DNA of 64,000 nt from Uloborus plumipes (GCA_038373865.1 JAXGGA010002271.1:62001-126000); one strand, 5' to 3'; shown: positions 44,636-56,452, numbered from the stretch's first letter. Program-made: numbers and translations. Notes: a model not told the origin generated them from the letters alone.

Positions 44636-44778
44636 CTGTACCTCAGAACCAGACTAACGTAAGTCCATTTTCGTCATTTTTCAGTAGAGGGGAAAAAACG
44701 ATGTATTCGACAATCGTTTTTCCCCTCTACCGAAAAATGACGAAAATGGACTTACGTTAGTCTAGTTCTGAGGTACAG
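44636..44778. mobile_element. Near-perfect hairpin MITE (copy 2 of the CTGTACCTCAG family)
   Basis: CTGTACCTCAGAACCAGACT to AGTCTAGTTCTGAGGTACAG. Arms of about 66 bp pair almost completely around ACGATGTATTCGACAATCGT. It is a shorter version of 14479-14726. Confidence 0.8.
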
Positions 44779-44940
44779 AAATATGCTGAAGCCCTGAAAA
44801 TCAAAAGTTGTTTGTATAGTAGTTGATTTTGGAATTTTGGAAACACTCCATTTAAAGTATTATGTTTGGTTTTCAAAGTAAATTAACTAAACTTTTTTAA
44901 GGGAATGAAAGAGAGAGGGAGAAAATTTTAAGTTAGCCTA

Positions 44941-45350
44941 TACCCAGGTAGCCCCAACTCATCGGATTTTGCTCGGCCGATCAAAAAACTCCTCGTAAAC
45001 TGATCCTGTAACGCACGATGACATCGTTCCGATCAGTATCCGAGCACGGTTTTCGATGAGCTACTTTTCATCGGAAATCGATATCCTTCCGATCAACTTT
45101 CCCGATGAAAATAAGATGAGCGATATTCCATCGGAAAACGATAGCCTTCCGATCAAGTTTCCCGATGAAATTCCTCGGCACGGGACTGTTCTGCTCGTAA
45201 ATTGCTCCAAATCTCATCATATTCTCATCGGATTTTGCTGCTCGGATTCTGCTCGGCCGATGAGACATATTGGATCATCGGCAGATGAGAATTTCATCGG
45301 GTTTCGATGAATGGCCGATCATCGGCCGATGAGATGATGCTGCTAGGGTA
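44941..45350. mobile_element. CATCGG-rich TIR element
   Basis: TACCCAGGTAGC at the left pairs with GCTGCTAGGGTA at the right. The interior has about eleven CATCGG/CCGATG words plus several TTCCGATCA words, and a 60-bp tandem pair (from CATCGGAAATCGATATCCTT at 45069 and CATCGGAAAACGATAGCCTT at 45129). Both strands are therefore open over 66-84 codons, but the encoded repeats mirror the DNA motif and are not convincing proteins. Confidence 0.65.
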
Positions 45351-45812
45351 GGGTCATTAGAAGCTAAAATCATCTCTGAGGACAAGAAATGAATCTATTA
45401 GTAATATTTTTAATGCGTTAACATCTTATAAAAAACTTAAGAAGGAATAACCGCAGTAAAAGGAAATTAATATTAAAAGATTTGTAGTTAAAATTCACTA
45501 CGAGGCGCCCTGTCCTGTCTGAGCATCCGGGGCCCCTCTTTCAGACCGCCCTGTATGCTAAGCTATTATTATGAACTTATCTAAGTTTTCTTGGAAAGTT
45601 ACTGATTTAGTTCATAAATCATGACTGATTTTAATCAATAAAGGGTTCTGAGTTTTTTCGAAAGATTTCAGGCTAATTTCAGAAAAATTACTGACTTTTA
45701 TTGGGAAACTTTCCCGTTTTTTACCAAGTATGTTATTGGCAGAATCTCTTGGTACATAAAAATGCCCATTATTTTATTTTCCAGGAGCGTTACTGAAATT
45801 TCTTTTACAACG
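45351..45812. other. Unassigned intergenic sequence
   Basis: GAGGCGCCCTGTCCTGTCTG with a GGGGCCCCTC tail near 45501 looks like the end of a decayed hAT-like repeat. No gene. Confidence 0.35.
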
Positions 45813-45814
45813 TA

Positions 45815-46366
45815 CAGTGAACTCTCACTTATACGCCGCCTCATTTATGCGCCTTTTTCACTTATACGACGATTTTTAATGGTCCCAGCACATTCCATAG
45901 CAAAATAATGATAGTATCGTTCGTTTATGCGTCGCTCTAAAGATAAATGTTTCACTTATGCGCCGAATTTTCTCTAAAATGTATGAAAATTTATTTATTT
46001 TCTTTAAAAAATAAGCATTTTTCTTTACTTTCCTCTTTAATCTTTCGCCTTTATTGCTCACGGAAGGCATTTTTTCCGCATGAACTAGAGTTCGGAGGGG
46101 GACAATTATCTATTACGCATCGTTTTAAAGGGAGCAGTTTGTAATTAGGTATGCTACAACTTTTGTTTTCTCTTAACCATTATAGTTACGTTACAATAAT
46201 TGCCAAACTGTTGTAATATGTCCCTTTTCTATAAAAAACACATTCTTCATTCGAAACCATGTTACGTTTTAGTCCTTTCAATAGGCTTGTTCACTTATAC
46301 GCCTCTCTCCCTTATGCGTCTTTTTCTGTTGGTCCCTAGGGCAGGCGCATAAGTGAGAGTTCACTG
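45815..46366. mobile_element. pogo/Tigger-like MITE (CTTATACGCC type)
   Basis: TA|CAGTGAACTCTCACTTATAC and GCATAAGTGAGAGTTCACTG|TA: TIRs of about 22 bp with TA duplications (45813-45814, 46367-46368). CACTTATACG/TTTATGCG words recur inside. 552 bp, no transposase. Confidence 0.85.
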
Positions 46367-46472
46367 TATTTCTAAATTAAAACTATACTTACCACTGCGT
46401 CATGAGCCAGCATCCAATTTCATACGCGATATAGCACGACCCATAGTCTGCATAAAGAATTTTAGAAACATA

Positions 46473-47997
46473 CACTGCGATGCAAAAGTTTAGACAAAAT
46501 GCAAATATGTGAATAAAAAGAAAACTATCCAACGAAATGCTTTCAAATTTCTACTGCAGGTACACAATATGGTCCCAAATACGTGTCTGGAGTTCTTATA
46601 ACATTAACTAGAATCAAATTTTGGTTATTGCAAAAGATATTTTTTTATATTGTTGCAAAAGTTTAGACAATAGTCAGATTTTATGCAAATATCCCTTGAA
46701 ATGTGATTTGGGGAGGAAATGCGGGACTGTATTATTCATTTATAAAGTGCAGAGATTGCTGAATAAATAATCAAAGTCTCAAAAGCTCTTTAGTTCTCGT
46801 GTAAAGAAGATGAGAAAGTTTGGAAGCCTAAATTTGAAAATGAACCTACTTTATTAATTTTTTGTCTTTTAAATCGGCTCTAGTATGGTAGTACATTGCT
46901 TTTTATTTGTGGAGAGCAAATTCAGACATGCGTATCGATCAAAAAGTCCAGGAAAAAATATATTTCTTACGGATGAAGGAATTAAAAAAACGGCTCCGAC
47001 TGACGATTCGCCCCTTAATCCTACAAAACTTCAACTTGGGTCAAAAATAGCACGTGACAGCATAAGTAGATGAACAACTGAATCGGAATGCATAAAAATA
47101 ACAAAGAATTGTGATTGAGCCTTTTCGGACGGAGTGTCCCAAATAAGCCAGATTTTATTGGTAAAAGCAGCACAGCATATGATCATTGGATATTTCTCAA
47201 GTCCCACGAAAGTAATTATAATCCATCTAGGCCATCCCAATTTTAATCATTTTTATCAAAGAAAGTACCATTCATTTTTTAGTCACGATGATACATATGC
47301 TGCTTTTCACATTAAAATCTGGCTCTTTTGGGACACTTTATCCGAAAAGGCTCAGGCACAATTCTTTGTTTTTTTTATGCATTCCGATTCAGTTGTTCAT
47401 CTACCTTTGCTGTCACGTGCTGTTTTTGACCCAAGTTGAAGTTTTGTAGGATTAAGGGGCAAATCGTCAATCTGAGCCGTTTTTTCAATTCCTTCATCAT
47501 TAAGAAATATAATTTTCTTGGACTTTTTGATCGATACGCATGTCTGAATTTGCTCTCCACAAAGTAAAAAACAATGTACTACCATACTAGAGCCGATTTA
47601 AAAGACAAAAAATTAATAAAGTAGGTTCATTTTTAAATTTCGGCTTCCAAACTTTCTCATCTTCTTTACACGAGAACTAAAGAGCTTTTGAGATTTTGAT
47701 TATTTATTCAGCAATCTCTGCACTTTATAAATGAATAATACAGTCCCGCATTTCCTCCACCAATCACATTTCAAGGGATATTTGCATAAAATCTGACTAT
47801 TGTCTAAACTTTTGCAACAATGTTAAAAAATATATTTTGTAATATCCAAAATTTGATTCCAGTTATAGTTATAAGAACTCCAGACACGTATTTGGGACCA
47901 TATTGTGTACCTGCAGTAGAAATTTGAAAGCATTTCGTTGAATAGTTTTCTTTTTATTCACATATTTGCATTTTGTCTAAACTTTTGCATCGCAGTG
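46473..47997. mobile_element. Fold-back mariner/Tc1-like element, 1.5 kb
   Basis: TA|CACTGCGATGCAAAAGTTTA and TAAACTTTTGCATCGCAGTG|TA. The two halves are inverted copies over roughly 700 bp each, around a loop near 47190-47290. For example, 46885-47073 pairs with 47397-47585. Paired reading frames in the arms are short and have lesions. No transposase domain recognised, so it is called Tc1/mariner only from the TA duplication and TIR style. Confidence 0.85.
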
Positions 47998-47999
47998 TA

Positions 48000-48503
48000 G
48001 TGCCTTAACAACACAGGGCTAAGCTTTCTTCACCCGAATCGGGGACTTTAACCCACCCTTTGTACGGGGCGCAGGGGGAGAGGAGATTATTCTGAAAAGC
48101 CCACCCTCATTTATCGGAATCAAGTTATTAAACGCCAACCCCTCAAGCTGTCAATCAAGTGAGATATGAAAAATGGTGGGGGGAAACGCGGTTGTTTAAA
48201 TGAGTATAGCGCTGCATATGTTGTCCTTCACACAGCTCGGGCAATTTCCGAATTTTGCACGGGATATTAAACGCATTCAGCGCGTTTTTCACCTGTTTAG
48301 GATTATTCCGTGATTCATTCGCTCACTTTCTTGTAATTTTCGAAGTATTACAGATTATTTTATACAATATATGAAACAGCTTTGTAACCATAACAGCTTT
48401 TTACCCATAACTTTATGCAGGTAATGTAAATCCAAAGTTGGCTTAACATACTGACTATGTTTCTAGTAATATTAAACAAAATAATGATAATTTTTGCTAT
48501 TGA
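48000..48503. other. Unassigned intergenic sequence
   Basis: Locally GC-richer 48010-48200 (CCCACCCTTTGTACGGGGCG) without a coding frame or terminal repeats. Confidence 0.35.
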
Positions 48504-48977
48504 CCCATTTATGCCCAAGTTTTTTTTAACAATTCTTTTTCAATTTTTATCTGCTTAAAACTCTTATTACTTGGAATGGTTTACATACATTTTAGGCTTG
48601 AAATAGTTCTCCGTTGCCATATTTATTAAGTTATTTAACTTACTGTTTATGGGATATTTTGCAGATATGTGAGCAAACTACGACCTTACTTGACTTTACT
48701 TGTGCAAAGTAACATTACAGAAGGCATCTCTGATCAATTGTAAGCAAATCGTTTTAAAATAATTTAATTTTATGAAAAAAAAGTTCGCAAAAAAAACTTA
48801 CTTTCTGTGGCTACCCATGCTGGATCGTTACTTGACTGATTTGTCTGAAAATAGCTGTCAATAAATAAGCTCTGATGTCCAGATATTGGCTTTATCTGGT
48901 TTTCTCAAGAAGAGACTATTTAACTTGTGAAAAACAGCTTTAGTAAAATGATATACCTATTACAAGTTTTTGTATGT
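48504..48977. mobile_element. piggyBac-like MITE (family A, copy 3, truncated)
   Basis: TTGA|CCCATTTATGCCCAAG at the left. Collinear with 33685-34199 until TTTTTGTATGTGG, after which homology stops, so the right terminus is lost. Confidence 0.75.
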
Positions 48978-49888
48978 GGGCGATTCTCCGTAAACTCGTC
49001 ATTTTTCACACGAAATCTGTCCGGGCACGGTTTTTTGAAATGTTCGTATAATTATTTTACTATTGCTCAGAAATGAATCTATTACTTTGGTTTGAAAGAG
49101 GGCCAATTGAAGCTTGTGTTTTCCTGATAAATTGTGATAGGGGGTAAGTCCCCCGCCTGGTATAACTAGGCAGGGGACTGTGCCTGGTGACTGTCTTTTT
49201 GCTCTTTGTTGCGTAATATCTGCAAAACTAATGGAACATAATTAATTACGAGACTACCTATAAATTGAGGCACAAATCGTGGACATAATAACTAATATGT
49301 TTTATAATTAAATTAATTGACATTAATAAACTCACTTCCCAGAGGACTATTTTCGCAACGACCCTGACGCATACTTTCATCACAAATGTGGCTCTCAAAC
49401 TAAGCAAAGTAGCGTTTCAACACCGTTCTCGGCGATTTCGGAAAATTCACACTGATTACTTTAAACTTCATGCCAAAAAGAATTTGCAAAAGTTATAGAT
49501 TTTTCATATTACAGCTTTGAGTTTGTTGCAGGGGACTGTTTGAAAAAACTCCGAACAGAAGTTACACGACAATTTTAAGTTTTAGAAATACATAATTATA
49601 CCTTATTTCATAAGAAAAATATAGCTTCATTATTCTATTTTTTAATATTAATTGCCAAATTTATGTAGCGTTAATAGGTTTTTTTGAAATACTATCTTTA
49701 ATCGTTAGACTATTGGATTGGGACAGCCAGGGGACTGTGTTTTTGGCGCTTAGATAATATCTAGAAAAAAAAATTCAAGTGTTATCACTCTAAATACAAT
49801 TGGGCCACAAAGTATTAATGCTTTACTTGTATTAAGAGCGATAATTACCTTATTACACATTATTATTTTTAAAATACTCAGTCCGGAC
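48978..49888. other. Unassigned sequence with repeated CAGGGGACTGT words
   Basis: GCAGGGGACTGTGCCTGGTG (49171), GCAGGGGACTGTTTGAAA (49529) and CCAGGGGACTGTGTTTTTGG (49727) recur at spacings of about 358 and 198 bp. Otherwise AT-rich, no gene. Confidence 0.45.
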
Positions 49889-50106
49889 CAGGGCCGTCGC
49901 TAGCTGAAATATCTTGGGGGGTGTTGAGAATTTGGCGGCCCTGGGCTCATCATATAGGGGGGGGGGGTCTTTTATTTATTTTTTATTTTTAAGAACTGAC
50001 AATAAAAGAAATCACCTTTCATAGTTTGAAGCTAATTTGCAAATCGTAAATATTTTGTTAAAATTTTATGGATCAAAAATGCTCTTGCATATAAGTCGCA
50101 TAGTTC

Positions 50107-52045
50107 AGTCATAATGTGCGACGAAAAGGGCTAAATTCACAAAATCGCGATGTAGTTTTGATTTTTGAATGTTATTTGGGTCCCCTAGGATAGTGTAAAT
50201 CTAAGTTTGCAGTTTTCTAAATTTTGAGCTTGCCGCATAACTCGCGAAAAACTGCGAAATTTTCCGAATTTTTTCATTGTTTCCTTTATAACTCCTTATC
50301 TATTAGTCTTACAGAGCTTCACTTGTGCTTAAAATGTTTCAAATTTAGTGTTATTTAAAATGATTATTCACATGTATAATCAAAAAAAATTTTGCATTTT
50401 TTCACTAGAACAGATATTTGTTTCTTTCGCTATTGCAAAGTAAAAAGTTAACCTACAGACTTCTTTTTGAGCTTAACTGAAAGCCTATAAAATTTAATGT
50501 AACTTCATGTTCATTTTGTTTCTTGAGGAGTAAAAATTAATGTCGGTATTTTTTCCGAAATGTGGTCAAAGCGTAAAAAAAATCGAAATGCAATATCTCC
50601 TAAATCGTTAGTCTTACAGAGCTCCACTTGAGCTTAAAATGTTTCAAATTTATCGTTTTTTAAATTGGGTATTCACATGTATCTTCAAAAATTACATTGT
50701 TTAGGGGTTATATAGAAAAGACTAAAAAGAGTCGAAACTTTTTCTCAGTTTTGCGTAAGTCGTATACAGTACATTAGGACATGCTGTACGTATGTCGAAG
50801 TTGACCTGTAAGATTTTTCTTAATTATGAAAATAACGTTGTAATATACAGGGTGTCCACTCCAATCGTGGACCAATAGCTAATTTCTAAACCGTTAGAGA
50901 TAAGCATATAGTTTATTTAGGAAAAAATCTCCAAATTACGAAAAGAATTTTGGGTCTATTCAATGTTTTTCAAAAAATCAAATTTTGAAAGAGTTACGAA
51001 ATTTAAATTTTTATACAGCCCCCCAATCCTATCAATCATATTTAGTAAAACATTCTTGACACTGTAACGTTTAAAACTAAAAAAAAATCACTCTTCTACC
51101 ACAAAAATTGACCGAGTTATGACGTTTTGAAAAATCAAGATTTTGCATTATTTCATGACGTCATCGAGCGATTGCTTAAGGGACCGTATGCGAAATCCTT
51201 CAAAAACTTGATTTTTCAAAACGTCATAACTCGGTCAATTTTTGTGGTAGAAGAGTGATTTTTTTTAGTTTTAAACGTTACAGTGTCAAGAATGTTTTAC
51301 TAAATATGATTGATAGGACTGGGGGGCTGTATAAAAATTTAAATTTCGTAACTCTTTCAAAATTTGATTTTTTGAAAAACATTGAATAGTCCCAAAATTC
51401 CTTTCGTAATTTGGAGATTTTTTCCTAAATAAACTATATGCTTATCTCTAACGGTTTAGAAATTAGCTATTGGTCCACGATTGGAGTGGACACCCTGTAT
51501 AGTGTTACCCTTTTTTATACCATTCTAAGCATTTTTTTTTTAAATCGTCCAGTCCTCCTTTCTTCTTGTCAGAAACAATTTCGTTAATTTCTCAAAATAA
51601 TCAAAATTTAAGTTTTTTTAAAAAATGATTTTAAATGAAATATTGATTCTACAGACTTTTTTGGGGGCTTAAATAAAAGCCATTAAAATTTGCAGTAACT
51701 TCTTGTCCGTTTTGTTTTTTCACTTTTCGCAAAAAATGGCCAATTTTCGGAATGCAATATCTCCTAAACCGTTTCCTACAGAGATCCACTTCAGCTTAAA
51801 TTGTTCCAAATTTAGTGTTCTTTAAAATGATTATTCACACGTTTAATCAAAAGTTTTATAGTTTAGTCGTTATAAAGGAAAAACTGAAAAAAAATCGGGA
51901 AATTTTACAGTTTTTCGTGAGTTACGCCGCGAGCACAGGGTTTTGAAAACTGCAAACTTAGATTTACACCACTCTAGGTGACCCAAACTACGTATTAAAA
52001 AATCAGAACTACATCGCGATTTGCAAATTTAATGTCTAATATGAC
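50107..52045. repeat. Inverted array of ~300-bp units
   Basis: The outer segments are inverted copies: AATCGCGATGTAGTTTTGAT near 50143 and the complementary ATCAGAACTACATCGCGATT near 52002. Inside, a block of about 110 bp beginning CTCCTAA/TCTATTAG and containing AGCTTAAAATGTTTCAAATT occurs in direct orientation at about 50283, 50590 and 51757. A second block (CTACAGACTT…TTTTGTTT) occurs at about 50451 and 51648. This is a tandem array of about 300-bp units with inverted flanks, split by the element below. Confidence 0.65.
50848..51497. mobile_element. Near-perfect 650-bp palindromic MITE (CAGGGTGTCC ends)
   Basis: TA|CAGGGTGTCCACTCCAATCG and CGATTGGAGTGGACACCCTG|TA. Arms of about 310 bp pair almost base for base around 51175. 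The short unpaired spacer holds GACGTCATCGAGCGATTGC near 51158. TA duplication plus CAGGGTG terminus indicates mariner-like origin. It lies inside the repeat array. Confidence 0.9.
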
Positions 52046-52566
52046 TGGACTAGCAGCTGTATTTTAGCAGAAATGAGAAGTCGGGAGAGAAAAAGTTCGT
52101 CTGGTATGCGAGCTTTTCAAATACTATCTTTGTATGTACAGAAAATAACACGTTCATCTGTGCATTCGTATCGTTGTTATTTTCTGTACATCTACAGCAC
52201 AAACGTATTTGTAAACTTTACTATCTTTGTAGTTTTACGATTTCAAGTGATAAAATTCCATTAAATGAATCATTGTAAGCTTGACGCGAATAACCGAATT
52301 AAACTGGTGATCAATAGAAAATAACTCTTTTCGTGCTATGTCTCTTAAATTGATTAAAAATGAGAGGGAAAATATACAACAAAAACTGAGTTTTTCTTCT
52401 TATTTTAGAATCGTTTAAAAGTATGCAACTCATTCGAAACAAATGATTGAAAAACGTTTCAGACAGTTATTAAAGCATATAAAACTATCCCCTTTTTTAA
52501 TTAACATAAGTCAATGTTAAAGTCATAACACCAATTTTTCTAGAAGTACTTCTAGAATCGAGGAAT

Positions 52567-52773
52567 ATGGTTACTAAACAAGCTTCGGAGTTATTAATAG
52601 GCAAAATTAAAACTTCTGCTTCGATCTGTTTATTTTTAGTTTCGTATGACAGCTTAGCAAAAAATAATATTGTTAATAGAATACTTCAAAATCAAAACTT
52701 AAATTTAAATGACGCAAAAAAAGAAGAAAACAACCTGTCAGATAAAGGTTATTTTTTACAAATAAAAACATAA
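52567..52773 (+). other. 68-codon open frame, unidentified
   Basis: ATG at 52567 to TAA at 52771-52773, encoding MVTKQASELLIGKIKTSASI and a Lys/Glu/Asn-rich C-terminus. An AATAAAAG follows the stop directly. It lies inside the composite repeat 49889-54048. It could be a transposase scrap or a chance frame; no domain recognised. Confidence 0.2.
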
Positions 52774-54048
52774 TAAAAGTACAAGTAAAGAGAGCTGTGA
52801 TTTCCTTTAATTCCTTTAATTCAGAAAACTGCTGTACTTTTATAAATTATAAAATATATCTGTATAAAGTATAGCTAAGTTAAAAACACACATCTGTTAA
52901 ATACAGTAAAATAATAAATTCCTGTCGTTATTCGACACAAAACGTAGACTATTTAGTCTGCAAATATACATGAAGTACAACTTACATTTCGATGCCAGTC
53001 GCATAGTTTTGTTTGATACAGCATAAGACAAAACGACAAACCAATATTAACATCATTATGCATAACTCATTGCTTCAACAAATGAACATTGTTTTAGAAA
53101 ACATCGTGAAAGACGATTCAAATCAGCGCAAATTAAAGCTTAATATATAAATTGTAAGGAAAATAATTGCAACAGTTAGAGCAATAAAAATGTCTTACAT
53201 TGCATCGTCAAATGTTTCGCAGAGGGTCAAACTGCTTCTTAATTCCTTCTCCCCTTTTTTTATTTCAGTATAATAAACTTTTATTATTATTATTATTATT
53301 TCTTCAAATTTACTACATAAAAAAATTCGTTCGGTCCCAACACAAAGTGAAAAGTGATACATTTTCTTTTTAATTATCTTTCAGTTTAAAACATTGCACT
53401 ATCTTTCGATAATGGTATTTTGTGTAATTTTCTTTAATTTAAATTTATTTAAAATATAAAATTTGGCGGCCCCTGCATATTATCTTTTTTTTCCCTTTTA
53501 ATTATTGCATCGATCATTTATTTTAATTAATTTCAAATATAAAATTTGGCGGCCCTCTGCATATATTCTTTTTTTTAATATTGCATCGATCTTATTGAAT
53601 TATGATTATATATTTGATTATGTTTATTAATTTAACTAATTTTAGTTACAGAGGTTCGCGTACCTTTTAAAGCTCTCGCACATATTTATACAGTACTTTT
53701 CGTTTCAAATGGCAGGCACCATAGTTCCAGTTACAGACGAGAAAATTTCGTATTTTTCGCAACGAATATTGCTGTGAAGGAATCTTAACTATTTTTCGCG
53801 GCCCCAATTATTTATCTTTGATAAGTAATAATTGGGGCCGCGGAAAATACACGACATTTTTAAAATCCAGGTTTACAGATATTCTTAATAATGTTTAAAT
53901 TATTCCGCTTCTCTTTTAAATTTCATTCAAAGTCCTGAAATATTTTCCTAAAATTTCATTTTAATGATAAAATAAAATCGGCGGCCCCTTTCTTCAGAAA
54001 AGGGGAGGGGTGTAGCACCCCCCACACCCCCCTTTGCCGACGGCCCTG
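52774..54048. other. Right part of composite element, non-coding
   Basis: AT-rich. Contains (TTA)6 near 53280. The inverted pair CGCGGCCCCAATTATT (53798) and AATAATTGGGGCCGCGG (53827) is a hairpin with an arm of about 20 bp. Confidence 0.45.
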
Positions 54049-54981
54049 CTCTGCCGTCCTAGGCAGATTTGAATTTGAAGTCTGCCCCCCCCCCCCCCCC
54101 CAAATGAAAGGAAGCTGAATTTTCTTGACTACGAAACCCCAACTAAAACTTCTAAAAATAGTGTTCCCAAAATCAAACTATCAAGCTTATGAAAAAATGG
54201 TGATGTTTTATATTTGTTAAGTTGTACGTTTTATGCTCAGAGGCTCAATCACTGGTTATGTAATAGTTGTTTGCCTTGTGGTAGTGGCGTACTCAGGGAA
54301 TGGGCTGGTAGGGCTGCAGGGCTGCAGCCCCCTCCGAAATTTTTCGAACAAATTTTAAAAATTTAAGCTGAAATCATTTATTTATATTTATTAATTTTTC
54401 CTTTCTTGCTGAAATCAAGACATGGTGGAAAAATTAAAAGAAAAGGGGAAAACAGTAAATTCCTTCTTCTTTTCTTTTTTTTTTAAATCTCTTCATTTTA
54501 CTGTACGTACACTGTTAAAACAAGGTACTTAGAAATGAGGCAAAACGTCTTATTTTCAAGAACATCACTGACCCAAAATGGCTCCAGAACCAATTGTCTT
54601 GGAATTAGAAACCAGGGTGTCTTGTTTTTGAAACACACAGTGTTCTCAAAAGTAATACCCATGTTCTTGTTTTTGAGACGGAAATATGTTTGAATATAAC
54701 ACGAAATGTACTCATATACGAGACAATCCTATTCTTAATTTTTGAGACGGCTGCACTCTTGGAAATGATACACTTGTGTGTTTATTTCCAAGTCACCACG
54801 GAATTTAAAAAATAAGCATATAGCGTCTTGTTTGTGAGTCGGTCCTCTCTTCAGAAAGGAGACATTTTTGTTTATTTTGCTATTTGAATAATAATTTTAC
54901 TATTTTTCAGACGCAGATTAAAATTACTAGTGGCCGCGCCGCCGCTTAAAAGAATCACATTTGCTCTGAGCAGTTTTGGTA

Positions 54982-55054
54982 CAGTAAAGCTGGACTTCTA
55001 TTTCTGACAATTTGATTCATTAAAGCGGCTGATTCAGTTTTCCAGAGCCCACTG
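54982..55054. mobile_element. 73-bp TA-flanked Tigger-like relic
   Basis: TA|CAGTAAAGCTGGACTTC … CCAGAGCCCACTG|TA; contains TTCATTAAAGCGGCTGATTC, shared with the element at 55240. Confidence 0.55.
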
Positions 55055-55239
55055 TATTATTTTTTCTGATGAATTTTATGAACTTATTTTTTTTTTTTTC
55101 AAAATCAGTTTAATGCATGTTTTGACTTTTTTTTTCTCTTTCATTTTGTGTGTCCAGAATCACATGTCTGATTATCAAAAGAGATACATGCATGAAAACT
55201 TAAAAAAAAAAGGTTCCTTAATTCATCGGAACAGTAATA

Positions 55240-55344
55240 CAGTGGGTGCCGGTTAATTGAATCAGCTGCTTTAATGAATCAAATCGAATGAGGTCCAGCT
55301 TTATTATATCAAAACTGTCAAAAACCAGACGTGATTAGCCACTG
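55240..55344. mobile_element. 105-bp TA-flanked Tigger-like MITE
   Basis: TA|CAGTGGGTGCCGGTTAATTG … GATTAGCCACTG|TA. The left 40 bp match the fragment near 9404. Confidence 0.6.
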
Positions 55345-56201
55345 TAGTAATTTTAAACTACATCCAAAAATTAGTGAAAGTATTATTCAAATTGAATCGT
55401 TTATTTCATAAACCCTTCAAATGCACTTTTTAGAAGTTAAACAACTGAACTAACTACAAAAAACTTTTCAGTTTTAAAATTACAAAAGGTTAATCGTTGA
55501 CAAAATTGAAAGTGTTTCATACTGTATTGCGAAAACAAATACCGTTGGACACAAATTATATTTTATTTTGCAAAAAAATGTTAAAAATTTTGCACTCAAC
55601 AAGTTTTTTTTTTGAAGAAAAATTTTTTTTAAAGAAAAGCTGTTTACATCACTTATGAAAACGAAACAAGATAAACACGGAATTTACTGAACCTGTCAAG
55701 AGATTTCATTTGAGGGGTTTCTGCAATAAAGAGATTTCAAGACAAAATATAACCCATTAAAAGGTTTTATATTTGACATGTTTTTGCATCAGAGTGTGCC
55801 TAAAATTGGCAATTCATAACCTGTAATATCTTTGAAAATATATTTTGAAAATATATTTTTTGCATAACATTTGCGCCAAAACCTTTGATAAACTTCATTA
55901 AAAAAATCCTAATTCTAATGTCATTATTTTGGTTGCTTTATTTATATGCTTAATTCAACTTTAGAAAAACTGTATTTCAATACCATGAAGTTTAAATGTT
56001 TATCATTAAACATCATTTCAAATGTAAAAAATATAGTTTTTAAAAACATGAAACTTTTTAGTCATATATCACTTAATTGCATTAAAGTTAAAATATAAGT
56101 GAAAGCTTACTTGTAGGAACAATCCATTTCAACAAAACTTACCTGTATTATGTATTCCTTGTAACATATACACAAAAAGAAACTATTGCAAATAAAAAAT
56201 A

Positions 56202-56207
56202 TTTATT
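56202..56207 (-). terminator. Candidate poly(A) signal (minus strand)
   Basis: AATAAA on the minus strand, about 80 bp past the TAG/TAA stops that end the minus-strand tail frame at 56289. It would end the candidate minus-strand transcription unit. Confidence 0.35.
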
Positions 56208-56288
56208 TACAAAGTTTAACTTTTACATTTTTTTCTTCTTACATTTCATTGTTAGCTCAGTCATTTTTTTCCTATTTTTTTTCCAAGT

Positions 56289-56452
56289 TTAGCTAATGTA
56301 TGTCAACAATTTTTGAGAATTTTTAAGTTTTTTTAAATCAACTTCATTCTTTTTCAGGATGTCTTCTTCATTTACTTCGGCTAACTGAGCTTTTCTTTTA
56401 TTGTTGTTACTTTCCGCACGCAGTTCGTGCAGTTCGTAAATGCACGTTTGAG
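56289..56452 (-). CDS. Candidate lysine/glutamate-rich C-terminal tail, minus strand
   Basis: The minus frame ending at TAA 56289-56291 reads TCIYELHELRAESNNNKRKA, then EVNEEDILKKNEVDLKKL, then SQKLLTYIS. A possible acceptor (CCCCCCACTCAG) lies just upstream near 56462. The composition resembles a charged coiled coil and differs from the proline-rich gag sequence before it. It may be the last coding part of the candidate minus-strand gene. The connection to the gag-like exon crosses stops or a frameshift and is not resolved. Confidence 0.3.

Larger units (their letters stand above)
49889..54048. mobile_element. Large composite TIR element (CAGGGCCGTCG ends)
   Basis: CAGGGCCGTCGCTAGC at the left and GCCGACGGCCCTG at the right give an 11-bp inverted repeat. 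Both ends have adjacent G/C-rich strings and the word TTTGGCGGCCC (49922, 53463, 53551). No 8-bp duplication is visible, so the two ends might belong to different elements. It contains a repeat array with a nested palindrome and a 68-residue frame, but no recognisable transposase. Confidence 0.45.
54049..56201. other. Intergenic repeats
   Basis: Poly-C at 54087-54102. The block 54520-54850 has recurrent TTGTTTTTGAGACGG-like words about every 50-80 bp. Two tiny TA-flanked Tigger-like pieces follow (listed separately). The rest is AT-rich without a gene. Confidence 0.4.

Noticed and set aside
45056..45310. Frames with repeating 'LPI(N/K)FPDE' pattern
   Set aside because: Direct translation of the 60-bp CATCGG tandem pair; both strands are open for the same reason.
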